64,000 bases of DNA. It comes from a bacterium 210917-SL.2.15 (lineage in GTDB: Bacteria; Bacillota; Clostridia; Oscillospirales; Oscillospiraceae). The notes below the pieces were generated by a model. That model was not told the DNA's origin. It searched no databases and worked only from the letters and a program-made list of their open reading frames with translations. Below are positions 44,375 to 53,711 of this stretch, one piece after another. The stretch's first letter is position 1, and each line of letters starts with the position of its first letter. Where the stretch lies: the NCBI GenBank assembly GCA_020555605.1, contig JAJCJC010000006.1:52673-116672 (forward strand). The letters are read 5' to 3'. Made by a program: the position numbers and the translations under genes.

Positions 44375-44650
44375 TCAGTCCTTGTTATGATACTCCTCCA
44401 GGCCGCGGCCCACGCCGGCCACTTCAGGATAGGATGCACCGCGATGCTTGTAGATCCACTGAAAATTGCTGGCGGCGCGCTGCTCGTGGCTCTTTGTGAT
44501 GATGGAGGGATACAGATCGGCTTTGATGGGCCAGAGCAGGCCCATGGCGAACAAAAACGTTTTCCGCCAGCCGAAGCGCATCAGCATGCGCCCTTCAAGG
44601 AAGCTGCCGATGGCATAGCCGGCCATCAGCGCAGCGTTGCCCGCCATCAC
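44375..44650 (-). pseudogene. Likely 5'-truncated orphan gene
   Basis: The frame encodes a short protein with one hydrophobic segment (AGNAALMAGYAIGSFLEG) and a basic turn (RMLMRFGWRKTFLFAMGLLWPIKAD), ending RGLEEYHNKD. It looks coding, but it has no ribosome binding site near any start codon. The frame stays open upstream to about 44700, where an unrelated plus-strand frame also begins abruptly. I read it as the 3' part of a gene cut at that junction. It lies 63 bases upstream of the 64-residue gene on the same strand. No family is recognised. Confidence 0.45.
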
Positions 44651-44700
44651 CTGGGCAGAGGACAGACCGGAAGCAGACCCTTTCCTGGATTCTGAGTTTT

Positions 44701-45621
44701 GTGGAATACTGGACTGCGGGCAGCGGGACGCTGCGCTTTTACACCGACCAGCCTTTTGAATATCTGGATATTGATTGCAGCCATTACGAAAACCGGTTTC
44801 GCGAAAATGCTTATGCTGAAAAATTCCGTATCGTAAAGATACTTCAGCCCATCACCGCCGCCGAGCAGGAGCGGCTGCGCGCGTTACAGTTTGCCGGCTC
44901 GTTTATGAATACTGCCACGGTAAGCATCGCTTTTATCGAGCAGAAAGAAGTCAGCATCTTTCAGCACTCCCTCGGAATTTACGATAATCAAATGGTTATC
45001 TGTTCCTACGGGCTTTACGGCAGCCGGTATACCAGTTCCTGTGTACACATGGACGAATCTTTTGTCCATGAATTAACCAATGATTTCGATATTCATTTTG
45101 ATTCCGCCCAAATTGCTTTGCAGCCAAACATCCGCTTCACTTTGCAGGATATGTACCATGCGCTGTCGAACTTTTATGACGATCGGGAAACGCTTTATTA
45201 CACGGGCATGCAGCTTTTTCTCCCCTTTTTGCCGCCACAGCTTTTAAGCCTCTGCACACAGTGCTTCGAAGATTTGCCTTTTTTGCAGAAAAAAGCACGC
45301 AAGCAAGGGGAGATTTTTCGTGATTTTCTCAAGAACCACAAAGTTTTGCTACTCTTCCGCTGCTCTCTCCTGAGGACTGTAGACACCCCAATACCGCGCC
45401 TTATATCTTCACCGAAAAAAACTGCAGAATTACATTTTCACAAGAGCAATACCTTTTTCGGGAATTATTTCGTTCCATATCAATCGAACCGCCCGATTTT
45501 TATTCAGCCCCTTCATAAAATTCAAAGCGTATTTTTTCAGGAGCATTTAAAAAAGAGAAACCGGGCGCAAACGCAGCAACTCCTGACAGACACCATCTGC
45601 AGCTTCGGCGGCAGATGGTGA
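44701..45621 (+). pseudogene. Truncated and frameshifted orphan gene
   Basis: The open frame starts at GTG 44701 with no ribosome binding site and gives 306 residues. The first roughly 215 look like a real cytosolic protein (LDIDCSHYENRFREN, SSCVHMDESFVHELTNDFDIHF, HALSNFYDDRETLYY). Beyond about 45350 the translation becomes odd, while another frame of the same strand reads naturally (LSPEDCRHPNTAPYIFTEKN, then SQEQYLFRELFRSISIEPPD) to a stop at about 45519. This suggests a frameshift near 45345-45370. The upstream edge coincides with the cut minus-strand gene. No family is recognised. AT content is above that of its neighbours. Confidence 0.5.
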
Positions 45622-45646
45622 GACGCTGCGCACCCGGAACAGCCAA

Positions 45647-45681
45647 AGAGAGGACCGAACGCAATGCGTTCGGTCCTCTCT
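45647..45681. terminator. Bidirectional terminator after ricT
   Basis: AGAGAGGACCGAACGCA (45647-45663) pairs with TGCGTTCGGTCCTCTCT (45665-45681). It lies 50 bases beyond the ricT stop on the minus strand. Confidence 0.88.
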
Positions 45682-45733
45682 TCTTCTGCATGCCGGCAAG
45701 TTTCCCGTCAGCCCTCCCGGTGGGATTGGATGT

Positions 45734-47071
45734 TCAGTTCTCCTTGGCGGGCGCATCTCCGCTGCCGCGTCCACGGCGGCCGCTCCGGCGGCTGCGGCGG
45801 CGGGAACGATTCCCCTCCTTGGCACGCTCCTCGCCGGCGGGCACAGCGGCATTGCCCGCAATGGGCATGCTGGAGCCAAAGCGCACCGGACGGGGCGCGC
45901 CGGACTGGGGTGCAAACACCGGCTTGGCCTCCTGGGGCTGTTTCTTCTCGCCGCGCTCCTCACCCCCGTGGCGGCCGCGGCCGCCACGATGGGACCGGCG
46001 GGAGGGGGCTTTTTCGCGGGTACGCTCCTTCTCCCCGGCGTCTCTGGCCGGGGCTTTGGGTTCGCGCCGGTTTTCCTTGCTGTCTTTTCCCTCTTTGGTT
46101 TCGCTGCGCTCGGCGCTTTCCCGCCGGGCAGGAGGGCTGTTGCGGAATTGACGTACAAACGGATCCCGCTCCACAATCTCCATGCCGAACTCGTCCAGCG
46201 CAGCCTCTTTTTCAATGCGCGCAGGGCGGGGCGGGATATCAATTCCTTCACGGCCGCCCTTGCCGCTGCGCAGCACAATGATCTCGCCCACCTGATAGGT
46301 CTTGGGGGCTTCCGGTGCATCGTCCAGACGGACGGTAACCGTCTCTTTGACCAGATTCACGGCGCTGATGTTGCCCGGACCATCAGGCGTCTGGACAAAA
46401 GAATCGTTTTTCGGCATCCGGGTCTGGGCGTTCTCATAGGCGTGCTGTTCGTACTTGAGACAGCACATGAGGCGGCCGCAGGAGCCGGAGATCTTGGTGG
46501 GGTTCAAACTGAGGTTCTGCGTCTTGGCCATCTTGATGGACACAGGCTGGAAATCCTCCAAAAAGCGCTTGCAGCAGAAGGGCTGGCCGCAGATGCCGAG
46601 GCCGCCCAGCATTTTCGCCTCGTCGCGCACACCGATCTGGCGCAGCTCGATGCGGGCGTGGAACACGCCGGCCAGATCTTTGACCAGTTCGCGGAAATCC
46701 ACCCGTCCGTCGGCAGTAAAGAAAAAGATGATCTTATTGCCCTCAAAGCTGCATTCCACATCTACCAGCTTCATTTCCAGCTTGTGGGCCGCAATCTTCT
46801 TTTCACACACAGCCATGGCTTCTTTTTCCCGCTGACGGTTTTTCTCCACCGTGCGCTTGTCCTCTTCGCCGGCGATGCGGCGCACCGGGCGCAGGGGCTG
46901 GATCACCGCGTGATCCTCCACCATGTGATTGGCACGCACGCAGGTGCCGAGTTCAGCACCCTGGGCCGTTTCCACCACCACCTGCTCGCCCTCCGGCACC
47001 GACAGGCCCTGGGGATCAAAAAAATAGGATTTGCAGCCGCCGCGGAAGCGGACGCTGATTACTTCGATCAA
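45734..47071 (-). CDS. ricT: PSP1-domain protein RicT (YaaT) with basic C-terminal extension
   Basis: The first roughly 270 residues match RicT/YaaT: VRFRGGCKSYFFDP at the start, DVECSFEGNKIIFFFTADGRVDFRELVKDLA, then the Cys-rich GGLGICGQPFCCKRFLEDF and SGSCGRLMCCLKYE, which bind Fe-S clusters in the Ric complex of Bacillus (RNA maturation by RNase Y, competence and sporulation). The remaining 170 residues are an Arg/Lys/Glu/Ala/Pro-rich low-complexity tail, much longer than in Bacillus (about 275 aa in total), possibly RNA-binding. It lies just downstream of holB, as in Bacillus, where the order is holB-yaaT. Confidence 0.92.
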   Translation of the reverse strand: MIEVISVRFRGGCKSYFFDPQGLSVPEGEQVVVETAQGAELGTCVRANHMVEDHAVIQPLRPVRRIAGEEDKRTVEKNRQREKEAMAVCEKKIAAHKLEMKLVDVECSFEGNKIIFFFTADGRVDFRELVKDLAGVFHARIELRQIGVRDEAKMLGGLGICGQPFCCKRFLEDFQPVSIKMAKTQNLSLNPTKISGSCGRLMCCLKYEQHAYENAQTRMPKNDSFVQTPDGPGNISAVNLVKETVTVRLDDAPEAPKTYQVGEIIVLRSGKGGREGIDIPPRPARIEKEAALDEFGMEIVERDPFVRQFRNSPPARRESAERSETKEGKDSKENRREPKAPARDAGEKERTREKAPSRRSHRGGRGRHGGEERGEKKQPQEAKPVFAPQSGAPRPVRFGSSMPIAGNAAVPAGEERAKEGNRSRRRSRRSGRRGRGSGDAPAKEN

Positions 47072-47126
47072 TGGGATACCTCCCTCAAATTTTTAATATA
47101 GTCAACAGCGGTATACCGAGCCGTTT

Positions 47127-48008
47127 TCAGGCGCGGCTGGATGTGGAGAGAAAGGCGGACAGCCGCGCCGCCAGTGCGCCCAGCATATGGCCCACGCCCA
47201 CGTTGAACGCGCTCTCATCCAGATCGCTCCGCAGTATCTCTATTATGCCCACAAGCTGCCCCTTTGTCAAACTTTTTGCCAACTTTTCGGCCATTTCTTC
47301 ATAGATTTGGGCCGGACGGCGGCCATATTGGCACAAAAGGGCCTGAGCGCACAACTCCCGGGCGGCGGAAAGGAACGCCGTCAGATCTGTGCGCTTGAGC
47401 TTGGCCCCTTCCAGGGAGCACAGATAGCTTACCAGCATATCCTCCCGCTTCTGGCACAGATAGTCTCCCAGTTCCACGGCCCGATCCACCATTTCGCTGT
47501 TTTCTTCCGCTTCTTCGCTGCCGCGCAGCTTCAACTCCACACAGCGGGAGCGGATGGTGGGCAGAATGGCCGCCGCGTTTTCCGACAGGAATAAAAAAGC
47601 CGCATAGCGGGGGCCTTCCTCCACGGTTTTCAGCAGAATGTCCTGGCAGCGGCCGTCCAGCTGGCCGCAGTCCTCAAATACATACACTTTCCGCGTGCCC
47701 TCGTTGGGGCGGATATAAGCGTCGGCACACACCTGGCGCACCGTGTCCACACTGAGCAGTTTCCGCTCCTCGTCCCGCACGGCAATCACATCCGGATGAA
47801 TACCGGCGAATACCTTCCGGCAGGCCGGGCACACGCCGCAGGGGCGGCCCTGTGGGGCCTGGCACTCCATGGCCGCAGCGATAAAGCGGGCCAGCTCTCC
47901 CTTGCCGCTGCCCTTCGGCCCGGTGAGCAGCAGGGCGTGGTGTACCGCCCCACGGTCAGCTGCGGCGCGGATGCGTTCATACAGGTTACGGTTCCATTCT
48001 ATACTCAT
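47127..48008 (-). CDS. holB: DNA polymerase III delta-prime-type subunit
   Basis: This 293-residue AAA+ protein belongs to the clamp loader that places the sliding clamp on DNA. It has a Walker A motif LLTGPKGSGKGE (about residues 26-37), a zinc knuckle CGVCPACRKVFAG (about 58-70), sensor-like KTVEEGPRYAAFLFLSEN and PTIRSRC (sensor with Arg finger). The helical C-terminal domain is divergent. The ATG at 48008 overlaps the TGA of the upstream decarboxylase gene (ATGA). It is followed by ricT 56 bases on. Gene order decarboxylase-holB-ricT resembles the Bacillus yaaO-...-holB-yaaT region without tmk. Confidence 0.92.
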   Translation of the reverse strand: MSIEWNRNLYERIRAAADRGAVHHALLLTGPKGSGKGELARFIAAAMECQAPQGRPCGVCPACRKVFAGIHPDVIAVRDEERKLLSVDTVRQVCADAYIRPNEGTRKVYVFEDCGQLDGRCQDILLKTVEEGPRYAAFLFLSENAAAILPTIRSRCVELKLRGSEEAEENSEMVDRAVELGDYLCQKREDMLVSYLCSLEGAKLKRTDLTAFLSAARELCAQALLCQYGRRPAQIYEEMAEKLAKSLTKGQLVGIIEILRSDLDESAFNVGVGHMLGALAARLSAFLSTSSRA

Positions 48009-49369
48009 AGCGTTTCCTTTCCAACAAAACCAGTTTCGTCCAGCACAGGAACCGGAGCGGACACATCGTATCCGACTACCGCCAGATATTCCACGATTTC
48101 CCGGGTAATCTCTTCTCCCGGGGCCACCACGCTGACGCCGGGAGGGTAGGGCGCGATGGACGATGCGCTGATACAGCCTGCGGCTTCCGCCAGGGACAGC
48201 ATGCGCCGGGGCGCAAACACGGCCTCCCGGATACTCCGGCGCACCTGAGGCGGCGGCGGCGGCGGACAGGGGGGGAAGGGCGCGGCGTCTGCAAACTGCT
48301 CCAGCGCCGCAAAGGCCGCCCCCAGCCGCTCCAACTCCTCCGCCGTATCGGCACAGGTGAGAATGCACACCACCCGGTCCCGGTCGGTCATCTCGGGCCA
48401 GATGTTGTATTCCTGTTCCAGGCGTTCCCCGGCCTGATGGCCGGATAATCCGCCGCGGCCCGTGTCCACCGTCAGCCGGGTGGGATCGAGGGAGAGTCCG
48501 TCCGTTTCGCACAGGGCGTGGAACACCCCTCTTTTGTTGATCTGCGCGCGCAGCCGCGCCGCCTCCGCCGCCACGGTACGGTACGCGGCGCCGCCCGCGC
48601 CCTCTGTGAGATAGGCCCGCGCCCAGTCGATAGAGGCCATGAGGAGATAAGAAGGGCTGGACGTGCCGAACAGGGCGGTCTTCTCCCGTACAGCGGCAGG
48701 AGAGAAGGAGCCGTCGGTGAACAGCAGCGCTGTGCTCCCCAGGACGGGCAGCGTTTTGTGGGCGGAGGAAACGGACACGCTGGCTCCCCGGGCTGCGGCG
48801 CAGGATCCGCGGCCCACAAAGGGGAAGTGGGCGCCGTGAGCCTCATCCACCAGAAGGCGTGCGCCGTGGGCGCGGCACACGGCCGCAATTTCTTCCACAT
48901 CCGCGATCACACCGTAATAGGTGGGGGAGGTGATGCATACCGCCTGGATGGTTTCATATTTCGAAAGGGCTGCGGAAACCTGTTCCGCTGTAGGCCTGTC
49001 CAGATACACCGGCGTCAGATCCAGCAGAGCCATAGCGCTGTAAAAGGCACGGTGGGCATTGCGGTCCAGCAAAATCCTGCTCCCCGGCCCGGCGCACAGC
49101 GACAGGCCCGCCAGCACCCCCTGAGTGGAGCCGCCGGTGAGGAAAAAAGCCTGTGCCGCCCCCCAGTCCCGAGCCGCCAGCGCTTCGGCGGCGGCAATGG
49201 GTCCTTCACCGGTATACAGATTCCCGGTGGGGCCGATCTCCGTATAATCCAGCCCGGCGGCTGCGGCGAATTCCGCGGCCGTTCCTTTTCCCTTGTGCCC
49301 CGGCATGTGCATGCGCAGCCCTTTTTGCCCGCGCAGCGCGCACAGGGCATTGTAGAGCGGTGCGTCCAT
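48005..49369 (-). CDS. Orn/Lys/Arg decarboxylase-family PLP enzyme (YaaO-like)
   Basis: This 454-residue aspartate-aminotransferase-fold enzyme starts with MDAPLYNALCALRGQKG, then RMHMPGHKGKG, the family mark of basic amino acid decarboxylases. The PLP site is in VSSAHKTLPVLGSTALLFT (Schiff-base Lys), with the conserved DEAHGAHF before it. It lacks the N-terminal receiver-like domain of the inducible E. coli enzymes, like YaaO. It probably makes cadaverine, agmatine or putrescine; the choice is not predictable. GGGAGGGA precedes the ATG at 49369. It overlaps holB by 4 bases. Confidence 0.9.
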   Translation of the reverse strand: MDAPLYNALCALRGQKGLRMHMPGHKGKGTAAEFAAAAGLDYTEIGPTGNLYTGEGPIAAAEALAARDWGAAQAFFLTGGSTQGVLAGLSLCAGPGSRILLDRNAHRAFYSAMALLDLTPVYLDRPTAEQVSAALSKYETIQAVCITSPTYYGVIADVEEIAAVCRAHGARLLVDEAHGAHFPFVGRGSCAAARGASVSVSSAHKTLPVLGSTALLFTDGSFSPAAVREKTALFGTSSPSYLLMASIDWARAYLTEGAGGAAYRTVAAEAARLRAQINKRGVFHALCETDGLSLDPTRLTVDTGRGGLSGHQAGERLEQEYNIWPEMTDRDRVVCILTCADTAEELERLGAAFAALEQFADAAPFPPCPPPPPPQVRRSIREAVFAPRRMLSLAEAAGCISASSIAPYPPGVSVVAPGEEITREIVEYLAVVGYDVSAPVPVLDETGFVGKETL

Positions 49370-49655
49370 GGCTGTCCCTCCCCTCGTGTTTTGTCTGAAT
49401 GGTTTATTGTACCACAGCTCCCACAGCCAATGCAACGGAAACGATGTGCCGGACGGCTTCAGAATCTGTATAGATGAGATGCCGCACATGACAGCAAGGG
49501 GCGGAATATGGGCAAAACAGCCCGGCGGCGCAACGCGGTGCGGAACTGCGCGGCGTCCGGCCCGCCGGAAGGCGAAACGCCATGGATTGGTTCCCGGACC
49601 TGTGGTATACTTTTCCTGCAAAATGGCGCAGACAACCGGCGTTTGGAGAGAAAAA

Positions 49656-50456
49656 ATGAATACACCATATGAAATTCCTGATTTGCACTATCAGTTCGGC
49701 GAAACGGAGCAGCATCTCTTTCCGACCGTTCTTTTTGGAAAAAACGATATCGTTCTTGTGGACTGCGGTTATCCCGGTTCGCTATTTCTGCTCGAAGAAC
49801 AGCTTTGCGCGCATGCGATTGACCCCGGCGCCCTGACAAAGCTGGTGCTGACCCATCAGGATGACGACCATATCGGCGCCGCCGCCGAATGGAAGGAACG
49901 CTGTCCGGATCTTCAGATTCTCGCTTCCTGCGCAGAAGCGCCGTATCCTTCCGGAGACAGGAAAGATCTCCGGCTGCAGCAGGGGGAAGCCCTGCAGCCG
50001 CAGCTTCCGGAGGAGCAGAGAACCTTTGGCGAGCAGTCTTGCGAACGATACAGAAACCTCAACACGATTTCTGTGGCTTTCCTGCTCCGCGACGGCGACC
50101 GTTTTGATTGGGGTGACGGTTGTGAAATCATCGCCACACCGGGCCACACGCCGAGCCACATTTCCATCCGATCCCTGGACAATGAATACATGATCACCGG
50201 GGACGCCGCAGTGCTTGAGGGGCGGCAGCCGGCCATCGCCAATCCGGAGTTCTGCCTGGACCAGAAAGAAGCACAGCATCCGCTGGAAAGAATTGCGTAG
50301 TTCCAATACCGCCGCTACATTTGTTATCACGGCGGGATTCTGGATCGGCAGCAGCCTGTCCCTCCAGCCAGGAATCGCGAACCCTCTTTTGCCGGAATGC
50401 CCACAAAACGCACAGATTTTTGTGCAAAAGAACGAACTTTGCTGGAAAAACCTTGA
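49656..50456 (+). pseudogene. MBL-fold metallohydrolase with an in-frame amber stop
   Basis: The gene opens with MNTPYEIPDLHYQF after GGAGAG. It has the metal motif THQDDDHIG (about residues 67-75), TPGHTPSHIS and ITGDAAVLEGRQ. TAG at 50298-50300 stops it after 214 residues. The same frame then resumes with FQYRRYICYHGGILD, and the piece ICYHGG is the usual last metal-site segment of these enzymes. The frame ends at TGA 50456. The natural protein thus seems broken by one nonsense mutation; as it stands it lacks the final His ligand region. Sequencing error is also possible. Its substrate is unknown. Confidence 0.75.
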
Positions 50457-50475
50457 AGAAACTCGTGTAAAACGA

Positions 50476-50504
50476 TTGCCTGCGGAAAAGATTTATATTA
50501 TAAT
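50476..50504 (+). promoter_or_regulatory. ppdK promoter
   Basis: TTGCCT (50476-50481), a 17-bp spacer and a perfect TATAAT (50499-50504) lie about 70 bases before the ppdK start. Confidence 0.75.
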
Positions 50505-50574
50505 GAGTGTACTATGACCATCATTATTTTCTTTTGATCAGAATTTTTCAAGTATCAGGAAGGAGCAACCACAG

Positions 50575-53211
50575 ATGTCTCAAAAGTATGTCTATTTGTT
50601 CAGCGAGGGAAACGCTTCCATGCGTGAACTGCTGGGCGGCAAAGGTGCAAACCTGGCCGAGATGACCAACATCGGGCTTCCCGTTCCCCAGGGCTTCACC
50701 ATCACCACCGAGGCCTGCACCCAGTACTATGAGGACGGCCGCAAAATCAACGACGAGATTATGGCCCAGATCATGGAATATGTGGGCAAGATGGAGGAGC
50801 TGAACGGCAAAAAATTCGGCGACTTGAAAAACCCGCTGCTGGTTTCCGTGCGCTCCGGCGCCCGTGCTTCCATGCCCGGTATGATGGACACCATCCTGAA
50901 CCTGGGCCTCAACGACGACGTGGTGGCCGCCATGATCGCCGGTAACCCTGACCCCAATTTTGAGCGCTTTGTCTACGATTCCTACCGCCGTTTTATCCAG
51001 ATGTTCTCGGATGTGGTCATGGAAGTGGGCAAGAAATATTTCGAGCAGCTCATCGATGAGATGAAGGCGAAGAAAGGCGTTCACTTCGACGTGGAGCTGA
51101 CCGCCGCCGACCTCAAGGAACTTGCAGAGCAGTTCAAGGCCGAGTATAAAAAGCAGATCGGCGAGGACTTCCCCTCCGATCCCAAGACGCAGCTCTATGA
51201 AGCCGTGCGCGCCGTGTTCCGCTCCTGGGACAACCCCCGCGCCAACGTCTACCGCCGCGACAACGACATCCCCTATTCCTGGGGCACCGCCGTCAACGTG
51301 ATGCCCATGGTATTCGGCAACCTGAACGACAATTCCGGCACCGGCGTGGCCTTCACCCGCGACCCCGCCACCGGCGAGAAGAAACTCATGGGCGAATTCC
51401 TGGTGAACGCCCAGGGTGAGGACGTGGTGGCCGGCGTGCGCACCCCCATGCCCATTTCCGAAATGGCCGAAAAGTTCCCCCAGGCGTACAATGACTTCAT
51501 CAACGTCTGCTCTACCCTGGAAAACCATTATCGCGACATGCAGGACATGGAGTTCACCGTGGAGAACGGCAAGCTCTATATGCTCCAGTGCCGCAGCGGC
51601 AAGCGCACCGCCAAGGCCGCGCTGAAGATCGCCTGCGATCTGATCGACGAGGGCATGATCGACGAAAAGAAGGCCGTGTGCATGATCGACCCGAGAAACC
51701 TCGACACCCTGCTTCATCCCCAGTTTGACAACGACGCGCTGAAGGCCGCCACACCCATCGGCCGCGGTCTGGGCGCTTCGCCCGGCGCCGCCTGCGGCAA
51801 GGTCGTTTTCACTGCTGACGATGCTGAAAGCTGGCACGACCGGGGCGAGAAAGTCGTCTTGGTGCGTCTGGAAACCTCGCCCGAGGACATCACCGGCATG
51901 AAAGCCTCTCAGGGCATCCTCACCGTGCGCGGCGGCATGACCTCCCACGCCGCCGTGGTGGCCCGCGGCATGGGCACCTGTTGCGTGTCCGGCTGCGGCG
52001 AGATCCACATGGACGAGGAAAACAAACAGTTCACCCTGGGCGGCAAGACCTTCCACGAGGGCGACTACATCTCTATCGACGGCTCCACCGGCAATATTTA
52101 CGACGGGCTGATCCCCACTGTGGACGCCGCCATTGCGGGTGAATTCGGCCGCATCATGGCTCTGGCCGACAAATACCGCAAGCTGCAGGTGCGCACTAAT
52201 GCCGACACCCCCCGCGACGCCAAGAAGGCCCGCGAACTGGGCGCGCAGGGCATCGGCCTGTGCCGCACGGAGCATATGTTCTTCGACCCCGAGCGCATTG
52301 CCGCCTTCCGCGAAATGATCTGCTCGGATACCGTGGAGCAGCGCGAAGCCGCCTTGGCCAAGATCCTGCCTTATCAGCAAAACGACTTCGAAGCCCTGTA
52401 CGAGGCTATGGAGGGCGACCCGGTCACCATCCGCTTCCTGGATCCCCCGCTGCATGAGTTCGTGCCCACCGATGAGGAAGACATCGCCAAGCTGGCCGCC
52501 GACATGGGCAAGACCGTAGCGGACATCAAGGCCATCATCGCTTCCCTGCATGAGTTCAACCCCATGATGGGCCACCGCGGCTGCCGTCTGGCCGTCACAT
52601 TCCCGGAAATCGCCGTAATGCAGACCAAGGCCGTCATTCAGGCCGCGCTGAACGTACAGGCCAAGCATCCCGGCTGGACCGTGGCTCCCGAAATCATGAT
52701 CCCCCTGGTGGGCGAGGTCAAGGAGCTGAAATACGTCAAGGACGTAGTGTGCAAAACCGCCGATGAGCTGATTGCCGCTGCCGGCAGCAGCATGCACTAC
52801 AAGGTGGGCACTATGATCGAGATCCCCCGCGCCGCGCTCACCGCCGACCAGGTGGCCACCGAGGCCGAGTTCTTCTCCTTCGGCACCAACGACCTGACTC
52901 AGATGACCTTCGGCTTCAGCCGCGACGACGCAGGCAAGTTCCTGGGTGACTACTACGCCAAGAAGATCTACGAGAGCGATCCCTTTGCCCGCCTGGATCA
53001 GACCGGCGTGGGCAAACTGGTGAAGATGGCCGCCGACTTGGGCCGCCAGACCCGCCCAGACATCAAGCTGGGTATCTGCGGCGAGCATGGCGGTGATCCC
53101 TCCTCCGTGCGCTTCTGCCACAAGGTGGGCCTGACCTATGTGTCCTGTTCGCCCTTCCGCGTGCCCATCGCGCGGTTGGCTGCAGCGCAGGCAGCGATCG
53201 AAGAGGGCTAA
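50575..53211 (+). CDS. ppdK: Pyruvate, phosphate dikinase
   Basis: This 878-residue enzyme interconverts pyruvate, ATP and phosphate with phosphoenolpyruvate, AMP and pyrophosphate; in anaerobes it often runs in the glycolytic direction to save energy. Domains in order: an ATP-grasp part (GGKGANLAEMTNIGLPVPQGFTI, SVRSGARASMPGMMDT), the phospho-carrier domain with His458 in GGMTSHAAVVARGMG, and the PEP-binding barrel (CRTEHMF, NPMMGHRGCRL, CGEHGGDPSS). All key residues are intact. AAGGAGC precedes the ATG. It has its own strong promoter and terminator, so it is monocistronic. It is one of the clearest metabolic genes here. Confidence 0.97.
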   Translation: MSQKYVYLFSEGNASMRELLGGKGANLAEMTNIGLPVPQGFTITTEACTQYYEDGRKINDEIMAQIMEYVGKMEELNGKKFGDLKNPLLVSVRSGARASMPGMMDTILNLGLNDDVVAAMIAGNPDPNFERFVYDSYRRFIQMFSDVVMEVGKKYFEQLIDEMKAKKGVHFDVELTAADLKELAEQFKAEYKKQIGEDFPSDPKTQLYEAVRAVFRSWDNPRANVYRRDNDIPYSWGTAVNVMPMVFGNLNDNSGTGVAFTRDPATGEKKLMGEFLVNAQGEDVVAGVRTPMPISEMAEKFPQAYNDFINVCSTLENHYRDMQDMEFTVENGKLYMLQCRSGKRTAKAALKIACDLIDEGMIDEKKAVCMIDPRNLDTLLHPQFDNDALKAATPIGRGLGASPGAACGKVVFTADDAESWHDRGEKVVLVRLETSPEDITGMKASQGILTVRGGMTSHAAVVARGMGTCCVSGCGEIHMDEENKQFTLGGKTFHEGDYISIDGSTGNIYDGLIPTVDAAIAGEFGRIMALADKYRKLQVRTNADTPRDAKKARELGAQGIGLCRTEHMFFDPERIAAFREMICSDTVEQREAALAKILPYQQNDFEALYEAMEGDPVTIRFLDPPLHEFVPTDEEDIAKLAADMGKTVADIKAIIASLHEFNPMMGHRGCRLAVTFPEIAVMQTKAVIQAALNVQAKHPGWTVAPEIMIPLVGEVKELKYVKDVVCKTADELIAAAGSSMHYKVGTMIEIPRAALTADQVATEAEFFSFGTNDLTQMTFGFSRDDAGKFLGDYYAKKIYESDPFARLDQTGVGKLVKMAADLGRQTRPDIKLGICGEHGGDPSSVRFCHKVGLTYVSCSPFRVPIARLAAAQAAIEEG

Positions 53212-53238
53212 TCTCTGCGCCCGCGTTCAACCAAATCC

Positions 53239-53279
53239 AACGCGCCCCGGTTTCTGAGAAACCGGGGCGCGTTCTTTTT
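53239..53279 (+). terminator. Terminator after ppdK
   Basis: AACGCGCCCCGGTTT (53239-53253) pairs with AAACCGGGGCGCGTT (53259-53273); CTTTTTG follows. Confidence 0.93.
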
Positions 53280-53352
53280 GCAGCCGGATGTGCGCCGCCC
53301 CAAGGGCGGCAAAAGGGAGCACAGAAATTCCTTACGTGCTCCCATGGTTTTT

Positions 53353-53565
53353 TCACGGAGCAAGCAGCGCTTCGTCCACCGTCTGCACCGGCACGGCGTC
53401 GCGCACCTGCGGCAGCGCCGCTGTCAGCGTGGCGCGCACCGAGTTGAGGGCGGGGCGCAGGATGGGGTCATCCGCCGGACATTCCACCTGCTTCCCGAAC
53501 ATGTATACCTTCATGTGCAGCTTGCGGATGGATACAACGTACTCTTCGCCGGTCATCAGGGCCAC
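53353..53565 (-). pseudogene. N-terminal remnant resembling 4-hydroxybutyryl-CoA dehydratase
   Basis: The 70-residue product starts VALMTGEEYVVSIRKLHMKV, then YMFGKQVECPADDPILRPALNSV. This closely recalls the first 45 residues of 4-hydroxybutyryl-CoA dehydratase and its relatives (4-hydroxyphenylacetate-3-hydroxylase family, about 490 residues). After that it departs from the family and stops, with no Fe-S or FAD residues. GTG at 53565 or ATG at 53556 may start it; GAGGGA lies nearby. It is most likely what is left of a deleted gene, or a short recombinant frame. The full enzyme takes part in gamma-aminobutyrate/succinate-to-butyrate routes of gut Clostridia. The match is from memory and needs an alignment. 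Confidence 0.55.
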
Positions 53566-53711
53566 AGTCCCTCATCTTCCTTTTCTGTTGTTCTAAACAC
53601 ACGTTTTCCCTGCAGCGGGGTTCTCCCGCCTGTATTGCATCTGCTTCCCACTTTGGACGTAAGAGCAGAAACGGTTTTTGCCGGAGAAAAACCGTGCGCG
53701 GCGCCGCGGCT

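Noticed and set aside
50548..53121. An 857-codon minus-strand frame opposite ppdK
   Set aside because: Same cause as above: it mirrors ppdK codon for codon and has no ribosome binding site or family features.
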